DNA of 10,989 nucleotides from Polyangia bacterium (GTDB taxonomy: Bacteria; Myxococcota_A; Polyangia; Polyangiales; Polyangiaceae), in contig JAUIKB010000085.1 of assembly GCA_030430975.1 (NCBI GenBank), positions 1 through 10,989 on the forward strand. The letters run 5' to 3'. The notes beneath the pieces were generated by a model. The model saw only the letters and a program-made list of their open reading frames with translations, was not told the DNA's origin and made no database searches. Numbering within the stretch: the stretch's first letter is position 1; each line of letters starts with the position of its first letter. Positions 6,646 through 10,989 of the stretch are shown here, piece after piece. The position numbers were made by a program, and so were the translations under genes.

Positions 6646-8349
6646 ATGTCCGAAACCCAACGCGAGTTCCAAGACGGCGAGCATATCGCCGGTACGAGTT
6701 ATCGAGTAGTCCGACTCATCGGCACCGGCGGTATGGGCTGCGTATATGAAGTGGAGCATGTCGAGCTCGGCAAGCGGTTTGTACTCAAGTCTCTCCTGCG
6801 TGAACTAGCCCGCCGGCGTGACCTTGTCGCACGCTTGCGGAACGAATGGCGCGCGCTGGCAAAGCTTGAAAACGAGAACATCGTGAGCGTCACCGACGCT
6901 GGGACGAGTGCTTCCGGCGTGCCGTTTTACGTGATGGAGAGACTCGACGGAGAGCCGCTGTCTCAACGCTTGCGCTCCGGGCCGCTTCCGCTTGCCGAGG
7001 TGTTTCAGGTTGGAGCTGCCATTGTCGACGGGCTCGCGGCGGCTCACCGGATCGGTATCGTTCACCGTGATGTAAAACCACCGAACATATTTCTTCTCAG
7101 TAATGGTGCGACCAAGCTGCTCGACTTTGGTATCGCCAAGGTGACCGATTCCGCGGCCGAAGTGATCACAGCGCGTGGCGTCGCGATCGGCACGCCGCGG
7201 TATATGTCGCCAGAGCAGGCTCGGGGAGAGACCGTCGATGCCCGGTCGGACCTATACGCGGTGGGACTGGTGCTGTTTGAAATGGCGGCGGGCGTCGGTC
7301 CGTTCGACGACTGTCCGGATGCCAACGAGGTGTTTCTTTCGCAGCTCACGCGCGTTCCGGCGCAGGTGTCTTCGTTTGTGGGCGGAGTCCCGTCGGCGTT
7401 CGACGACATCGTGACCGCATTGCTCCAAAAAGACGCCGATATGCGACCGCGCGATGCCAGAGTGGTCGCGTCGCAGCTCCGGCAGCTTGCAGCGTCCGCA
7501 CCGCCTGGGTCGGCCGAGCTACCACTAACGGTGTCGGGAACGCAGATGATGCTGCCTTCTCATTCAGAAGCGACCGGCCCCGCCCCGCAGACTCACACCG
7601 CTCCGTTAGGCGAGGGTGAAGCTACGGTGCACGAGACGGGTCCTACGCTGCTGGCCGGGGGCGGAGCGCTGGCCGAAGCCGGAGCACTTGAAAGGCGCAG
7701 CACCGTGCCTCTCGATCATCTCCCCAGCCAGCCACCGGTGCCGACGCACACAGTCCGCGTGGACGACTATCGTCGAGAATCAGCCCCAGGAGCGGACCGA
7801 ACCCAACGACTGGACGAGCTGGGGTATGCGCCACCCACCGAGGCGGACGTTCCGGAAACCCGGACGGCCGTCCCGGTCCCGCACTCAGAAGAACTTCAAG
7901 AAACCCCGCCGCCCGTCGCTGGCGGCCGGGCGCCAGCCAGAAAGCGCAGCGGCCTGCTCATGGCCGCATCCGCTTGCGCGATTCTGGCTGTTGGGGGCCT
8001 GGTCGTGGCGGCCGTCATCGCGCGCGGCTCGGACGAAGCCGACGGCACGGCGGGGGTGACGCCCGCTGCGTCGGAGGCTCCGGCCGCGGCAACGGATGAG
8101 CCCGTTGCGGACAAGCCCCGTACCGAACCGGTCGCGTCGGCGTCGCCGGAGCCCAGCACGGCGCCGTCTGCGGCGCCTGAGACGGCGGCGGCTGCGCCCG
8201 CATCCGCGTCCAAACCGCCGGGGCCCGTCGCACAGGTCGCGAAGACGGTACCGAGGGCCAGGCGCAAACCGTCGAAAGTAAGGAAGAAAAAGGCCCCTTC
8301 TTCCGTAAAGAAGCCCCCCGAGCCGGAGTTGCCCGCGTCCGGACTCTAG
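6646..8349 (+). CDS. Transmembrane eukaryotic-like Ser/Thr protein kinase (Hanks type)
   Basis: A 567-residue protein. The N-terminal kinase domain (about 18-280) has every hallmark: glycine loop GTGGMG (26-31), ATP-binding Lys48 (FVLK), helix-C Glu67 (RNEWRAL), catalytic loop HRDVKPPN (140-147; Asp142), DFG (160-162), and GTPRYMSPE (182-190) at the end of the activation segment. It is an RD kinase and so probably regulated by activation-loop phosphorylation. A long Pro/Ser/Thr-rich juxtamembrane linker (about 285-435) precedes a single hydrophobic helix at about 437-459, led by ARKRSG, so the kinase domain is cytoplasmic. The outer part (460-567) is Ala/Pro-rich and ends in a Lys/Arg-rich stretch (ARRKPSKVRKKK). 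It has no PASTA or other sensor domain that I can see. I prefer the ATG at 6646 over an upstream in-frame codon at 6559 because the kinase domain follows at the normal distance and a -10-like element lies between the two. The target is unknown. Confidence 0.93.
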   Translation: MSETQREFQDGEHIAGTSYRVVRLIGTGGMGCVYEVEHVELGKRFVLKSLLRELARRRDLVARLRNEWRALAKLENENIVSVTDAGTSASGVPFYVMERLDGEPLSQRLRSGPLPLAEVFQVGAAIVDGLAAAHRIGIVHRDVKPPNIFLLSNGATKLLDFGIAKVTDSAAEVITARGVAIGTPRYMSPEQARGETVDARSDLYAVGLVLFEMAAGVGPFDDCPDANEVFLSQLTRVPAQVSSFVGGVPSAFDDIVTALLQKDADMRPRDARVVASQLRQLAASAPPGSAELPLTVSGTQMMLPSHSEATGPAPQTHTAPLGEGEATVHETGPTLLAGGGALAEAGALERRSTVPLDHLPSQPPVPTHTVRVDDYRRESAPGADRTQRLDELGYAPPTEADVPETRTAVPVPHSEELQETPPPVAGGRAPARKRSGLLMAASACAILAVGGLVVAAVIARGSDEADGTAGVTPAASEAPAAATDEPVADKPRTEPVASASPEPSTAPSAAPETAAAAPASASKPPGPVAQVAKTVPRARRKPSKVRKKKAPSSVKKPPEPELPASGL

Positions 8350-8354
8350 CCCTT

Positions 8355-8366
8355 GCCGATTTCGGC
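8355..8366 (+). terminator. Weak hairpin just after the kinase stop codon
   Basis: GCCG-ATTT-CGGC forms a 4-bp stem (or GCCGA/TCGGC with a 2-base loop), 5 bases after the TAG of the kinase gene. It is followed by TTGTCC, not a T-run, so it would be at best a weak intrinsic terminator. It overlaps the upstream edge of the candidate rpsB promoter. Confidence 0.2.
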
Positions 8367-8395
8367 TTGTCCAAGCGTGGCGTCTGCCGTAGGTT
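8367..8395 (+). promoter_or_regulatory. Candidate rpsB-tsf promoter
   Basis: TTGTCC at 8367-8372 and TAGGTT at 8390-8395 are separated by exactly 17 bp, a good sigma-70-type arrangement, followed by CCGCGCCCC. A start at about 8402 would give a leader of about 130 bases before the rpsB ATG. This is the best promoter candidate in the 183-bp gap between the kinase gene and rpsB. It is inferred from motif and spacing. Confidence 0.5.
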
Positions 8396-8401
8396 CCGCG
8401 C

Positions 8402-8420
8402 CCCGAAAACGTTTTTCGGG
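8402..8420 (+). promoter_or_regulatory. Hairpin at the predicted 5' end of the rpsB-tsf mRNA
   Basis: CCCGAAAA / TTTTCGGG form an 8-bp perfect stem around the 3-base loop CGT. It starts within a few bases of the predicted transcription start. It could be a 5' stability element or part of an S2-responsive leader (rpsB autoregulation is known in gammaproteobacteria, but I see no specific match to that leader). It lacks a trailing T-run, so a terminator for the kinase transcript is less likely. Confidence 0.45.
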
Positions 8421-8521
8421 CGGCAATAGGCCGATTTCACAACACACGCTGCGCGCGCAAACGAAGCGTCCGGTGCCCGGCAACGGGTTGGCGCCTCGGC
8501 GCGGCGGAGGACTAACCGAAC

Positions 8522-8526
8522 AGGAG
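8522..8526 (+). promoter_or_regulatory. Shine-Dalgarno of rpsB (decides its start)
   Basis: AGGAG lies 6 bases before the ATG at 8533. No comparable site precedes the alternative in-frame ATG at 8797, where the conserved S2 core begins. This is the main evidence that the Ala/Pro-rich N-terminal extension is translated. Confidence 0.75.
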
Positions 8527-8532
8527 CGCAAC

Positions 8533-9558
8533 ATGACTGAAGAAAACACACCTGCTGCGGACGCAGCGCCCGCCACTGCCGAGGTCGCACCGGCCGCAGT
8601 CCCCGAAGCCGCAGCTCCTGCTGCCGCGCCCGAGGCTCCCGCTGCCGCCGCACCGGAAGCTGCGGCTCCTGCTGCCGCGCAGGCGCCGGCTCCTGCTGCA
8701 GCGCCGGCTCCTGCTGCCGCACCGGCTCCTGCCGCGCAGGCAGCCGCTCCCGCCGCCTCTGAGACTCAGCGGGTACTGCGCGATCCACAGGCACCGATGA
8801 CGGTACGCGAGCTGTTCGAGGCCGGCGTTCACTTCGGTCACCAGACGAAGCGCTGGAATCCGAAAATGAGTCGGCACATCTATGGCGCTCGCAACGGCAT
8901 TCACATCATCGACCTGGATGGCACAGTCAATCTGTTCAAGAAGGCGTTCGACTTCGTGTCGGATGCTGCCTCGCGTGGTGGCCACATTCTGTTCGTCGGT
9001 ACCAAGCGCCAGGCCCAAGACATCGTCCAGGAAGAGGCGACCCGCGCTGGGATGTACTTCGTGACCAATCGCTGGCTGGGCGGCACCATGACCAACTTCC
9101 GAACGATTAAGCAGGGGCTCGATCGATTGCGCTCGCTCGAGCGCATGAAGGAAGACGGCACGTACCTGCAGCTTCCCAAGAAAGAAGTCGTGCAGCTCGA
9201 ACGTGAGCGTGCGCGCCTCATGAAGTACATCGGTGGCCTAAAGGGCATGGGTTCGCTGCCGCAGGCGATCTTCGTGATCGATCCCGCGCAGGAGAACATC
9301 GCCGTCAATGAGGCACGAAAGCTCAAGGTGCCGGTCGTGGCGATCACGGACACAAACTGCAATCCGGACTTGGTGGACTACGTGATTCCAGGCAACGACG
9401 ACGCGATCCGGTCGATTCGACTGATCACTGGAGCTATCGCGGACGCATGTGTGCTGGGCGCTGCGCGTCGTCGCGATCACGGTCGCGACCGCGACCGGGA
9501 ACATAAGAGCCACAGCAGCGGCCCGGACGCGGTCGTTTACCAACGTCGGCCGGTCTAG
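8533..9558 (+). CDS. rpsB: 30S ribosomal protein S2 with long Ala/Pro-rich N-terminal extension
   Basis: A 341-residue protein; ordinary bacterial S2 is about 240-260. The conserved core starts near residue 89 with MTVRELFEAGVHFGHQTKRWNPKM and contains the S2 signatures VTNRWLGGTMTNFRTI (177-192) and the region PAQENIAVNEARKLKVPVVAITDTNCNPDLVDYVIPGND (split here as PAQENIAVNEARK at 251-263 and ITDTNCNPDLVDYVIPGND at 271-289). S2 binds the 30S head-body junction and is needed for S1 association. Residues 6-77 are almost only Ala, Pro and Glu, with imperfect APAPAA repeats, probably disordered. The C-terminus has an extra charged tail (RRRDHGRDRDREHKS, from 312). A strong Shine-Dalgarno at 8522 supports the ATG at 8533 over M89. 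tsf follows 30 bases after the stop, the classical rpsB-tsf order. Confidence 0.95.
   Translation: MTEENTPAADAAPATAEVAPAAVPEAAAPAAAPEAPAAAAPEAAAPAAAQAPAPAAAPAPAAAPAPAAQAAAPAASETQRVLRDPQAPMTVRELFEAGVHFGHQTKRWNPKMSRHIYGARNGIHIIDLDGTVNLFKKAFDFVSDAASRGGHILFVGTKRQAQDIVQEEATRAGMYFVTNRWLGGTMTNFRTIKQGLDRLRSLERMKEDGTYLQLPKKEVVQLERERARLMKYIGGLKGMGSLPQAIFVIDPAQENIAVNEARKLKVPVVAITDTNCNPDLVDYVIPGNDDAIRSIRLITGAIADACVLGAARRRDHGRDRDREHKSHSSGPDAVVYQRRPV
8683..8733 (+). repeat. 18-bp tandem repeat in the rpsB extension (APAPAA units)
   Basis: GCGCCGGCTCCTGCTGCA (8683-8700), the same unit with a final C (8701-8718) and a partial, slightly diverged third unit (8719-8733) lie head to tail. Related GCTCCTGCTGCC words also occur at about 8614 and 8665. 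Near-identity of codons suggests growth by replication slippage, so copy number may vary between strains. Confidence 0.75.
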
Positions 9559-9578
9559 TTTATTCTTACATAGAAATA

Positions 9579-9583
9579 AGAGG
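9579..9583 (+). promoter_or_regulatory. Shine-Dalgarno of tsf
   Basis: AGAGG within AAGAGGT, 5 bases before the ATG at 9589. A GTG at 9586 directly precedes that ATG in frame; spacing and the family N-terminus favour the ATG. The 30-base rpsB-tsf spacer is strikingly AT-rich compared with the rest of the window, which probably keeps this site unstructured. Confidence 0.7.
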
Positions 9584-9588
9584 TAGTG

Positions 9589-10518
9589 ATGGCTATCAGT
9601 ATGCAGCAGGTTAAGGAACTTCGCGATCGAACTCAGGCGGGCCTGAACGATTGTAAGAACGCGCTGGGCGAAGCGGACGGCGATATCGACAAGGCGATCG
9701 AGATCATTCTCAAAAAGGGCCTGGCGAAGAGCGCCAAGCGTGCCGGCGCGGCCGCTTCCGAGGGCGAGGTCGCCGAGCGCGTGGCCGACGACAAGAAGAG
9801 CGCCGTGCTGGTCGAGGTCAACATTCAGACCGATTTCGCAGCACGCAACGACGACTTCAGGGCGTTCGTGCAGGACGTGGTGAAGGTCGCATCGGGCGCC
9901 GAGGATGGCGCCGATTTGGGTGGGTTGCCCTATCCCGGTAGCTCCGAGACGGTCGAACACACCCGAAAAGCGCTGGTCGGCCGGTTGGGCGAGAACATCA
10001 CGGTTCGTCGATGGGGCCGTTTGCGGGTCGAAGGCGAAGGTTGTGTTCACGCGTATGTGCACATGGGCGGAAAGATCGGCGCGCTATTGGCAGTGCAGGT
10101 CGGCGATGCCGGCGCGATGAGCAAGCCGGAGTTCTCGAAGTTTCTCGACGACACGGCGATGCAAATCGCGGCGATGGGTCCGCAGTGGCTCAGCCCCGCG
10201 GAAGTGCCTGAAGACGCCAAAGCGAAGCAGAGCAACATCTTCGCCGGGCAGCTCGAAGAAGAGGGCAAGCCCGAGGCGGCGCGTCCGAAGATCATCGAGG
10301 GCAAGCTCGCCAAGTGGATGAAAGAGGTGTGCTTGCTGCCCTCGGCGAGCGTGATCGAGTCCGGGCAGAGCGTCGAGCAGGTATGCAAGGCGACCGCTGA
10401 AGCGCTCGGTACCGATCTGACGGTGGTCGGGATGCTGCGTTACGAGCGCGGTGAGGGCGTCGAGAAGGGCGAAGAGAAGGACTTCGCCGAAGAGGCCCGC
10501 CAGATGGCGGGCAACTAG
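9589..10518 (+). CDS. tsf: Translation elongation factor Ts
   Basis: A 309-residue protein, slightly longer than the usual 280-300. EF-Ts is the nucleotide-exchange factor that releases GDP from EF-Tu. The N-terminal UBA-like helices are clear: VKELRDRTQAGLNDCKNAL (8-26) and DIDKAIEIILKKGLAKSAKRA (32-52). The EF-Tu-contacting TDF motif is at 81-83, within VNIQTDFAARND; the usual flanking 'NCETDF' is changed to NIQTDF. The core continues with HMGGKIGALLAV (158-169), and the C-terminal end GEGVEKGEEKDFAEEARQMA (288-307) matches the family 'GEGIEK...DFA.EV'. The ATG at 9589 is preceded by a good Shine-Dalgarno and the protein then begins MAISMQQVKELR as expected. It is cotranscribed with rpsB by position. 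The next gene is convergent, so the common tsf-pyrH-frr order does not continue here. Confidence 0.96.
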   Translation: MAISMQQVKELRDRTQAGLNDCKNALGEADGDIDKAIEIILKKGLAKSAKRAGAAASEGEVAERVADDKKSAVLVEVNIQTDFAARNDDFRAFVQDVVKVASGAEDGADLGGLPYPGSSETVEHTRKALVGRLGENITVRRWGRLRVEGEGCVHAYVHMGGKIGALLAVQVGDAGAMSKPEFSKFLDDTAMQIAAMGPQWLSPAEVPEDAKAKQSNIFAGQLEEEGKPEAARPKIIEGKLAKWMKEVCLLPSASVIESGQSVEQVCKATAEALGTDLTVVGMLRYERGEGVEKGEEKDFAEEARQMAGN

Positions 10519-10530
10519 AACGCGCCGCAT

Positions 10531-10989
10531 TCAGTACGAGCGGCCAGAACGCCTCGGGGCCGGAAAATCGGGAGCATTCCGATCGACCGCCGCGAGGCGT
10601 TTCTGCATTTCGGCAAGGCGGTCGGGTTTGGAGTCGGCGAGGTTGTGGCGTTCGGTCGGATCGGACGCCAGGTCGAAGAGTTCTGGCTTGCCGGCTTCAC
10701 TGACGATTAGCTTGAGATTGCCCGAGACGAACGCGCGTCGACGTGGACTCTGATCGGTGTACGGCATGTCGATTACGATCGGGCGGGCTGGAGCTCGCTC
10801 GCCACGTACCTCAGGTACCAAGCTGGTGCCTCGCATCGCCGGTGCCGGCGGCACATCGAGTAGGTCGAGGATTGTCTTTGCCAGATCGATGTGGCTACGG
10901 CGCCGCTCTATCACCCGAGGTTTCGCACCTGGAATGCGAATCATCAGCGGCACGCGTGTGGTTACCTCGTACAGCAAGAAGCCATGTTC
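10531..10989 (-). CDS. Sulfatase family hydrolase, C-terminal part (5' end outside window)
   Basis: The visible 152 residues are the C-terminal third of a type I sulfatase (alkaline phosphatase superfamily), which hydrolyses sulfate esters. The frame is open to the last base: it begins EHGFLLYEVTTRVPLMIRIPG, the 'gehG...yEe..RVPli...Pg' segment that follows the metal-binding region. SHIDLAKTILDLLDV (about 33-47) matches the 'dl.PTildlaGi' strand-helix, and later ELFDLASDPTERHNLAD matches the sulfatase 'eLYDLe.DP.E..NLa' end motif. The catalytic Cys/Ser-x-Pro-x-Arg site would be upstream and is not visible, so activity and formylglycine dependence cannot be judged. An apparent TTG start at 10977 is internal, not real. 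Its stop lies 12 bp from the tsf stop in convergent orientation, and no terminator is visible between them. Confidence 0.88.
   Translation of the reverse strand, partial: EHGFLLYEVTTRVPLMIRIPGAKPRVIERRRSHIDLAKTILDLLDVPPAPAMRGTSLVPEVRGERAPARPIVIDMPYTDQSPRRRAFVSGNLKLIVSEAGKPELFDLASDPTERHNLADSKPDRLAEMQKRLAAVDRNAPDFPAPRRSGRSY

Noticed and set aside
8282..8304. Inverted repeat GGAAGAA / TTCTTCC near the end of the kinase gene
   Set aside because: It lies inside the coding region and is explained by Lys-Lys and Ser-Ser codons; no T-run follows.
8015..8794. Minus-strand open frame of 259 codons across the kinase tail, rpsB leader and S2 extension
   Set aside because: Its Arg/Gln/Pro-rich translation is the antisense shadow of Ala/Pro codons in GC-rich DNA; it has no domain and crosses the rpsB promoter and Shine-Dalgarno.
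9559..9588. Possible hairpin (TTTATTC...GAAATAA) in the rpsB-tsf spacer
   Set aside because: Needs a bulge, is AT-only and overlaps the tsf ribosome site; better read as an unstructured AT-rich spacer.
1..10989. Search for CRISPR arrays, tRNAs, insertion sequences and attachment sites
   Set aside because: No regularly spaced repeats, no cloverleaf-like sequence, no transposase or terminal inverted repeats were seen by eye.

Overview
The window is GC-rich DNA with dense, often overlapping genes. It looks like a chromosomal segment of a myxobacterium-like deltaproteobacterium (Myxococcota, perhaps Polyangia-like). Reasons: a DUF4388 protein, a membrane-anchored Ser/Thr protein kinase with a long Ala/Pro-rich tail, a hybrid sensor-kinase-like protein, a sulfatase, and indirect tRNA amidation genes (gatCA). 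Species assignment is inference only. No mobile element, CRISPR array, tRNA or rRNA was seen.

Layout. (1) 1-693, plus strand: 3' part of a DUF4388 gene cut by the left edge. (2) 731-5994, minus strand: a tight five-gene unit transcribed right to left, gatC > gatA > GNAT acetyltransferase > GAF/degenerate histidine kinase/receiver protein > lipoprotein-like exported protein. Three of its four junctions are 4-bp ATGA or GTGA overlaps and the fourth is a 2-bp gap, so translational coupling is likely. gatB is not in the window. (3) 5995-6087: a 93-bp divergent promoter region with a 12-bp palindrome. (4) 6088-8349, plus strand: a small two-helix DUF4190-like membrane protein, then a transmembrane Ser/Thr kinase. 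(5) 8350-8532: a 183-bp spacer with a good -35/-10 promoter candidate, a hairpin close to the predicted transcription start, and the Shine-Dalgarno of rpsB. (6) 8533-10518: rpsB (ribosomal protein S2, with an unusual Ala/Pro-rich N-terminal extension of about 85 residues) and tsf (EF-Ts), the classical translation pair. (7) 10531-10989, minus strand: C-terminal part of a sulfatase that converges on tsf and is cut by the right edge.

Together the window mixes translation genes (gatCA, rpsB-tsf) with signalling genes (the degenerate hybrid kinase and the Ser/Thr kinase). The main points of interest are four. The hybrid 'histidine kinase' has lost its phospho-acceptor His and key ATP-site residues but keeps an intact receiver, and it is coupled to an exported lipoprotein. 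S2 carries a low-complexity N-terminal extension. A 21-bp tandem duplication contains the stop codon of the lipoprotein gene. gatC and the Ser/Thr kinase gene lack Shine-Dalgarno sequences and have -10-like motifs almost touching their start codons.
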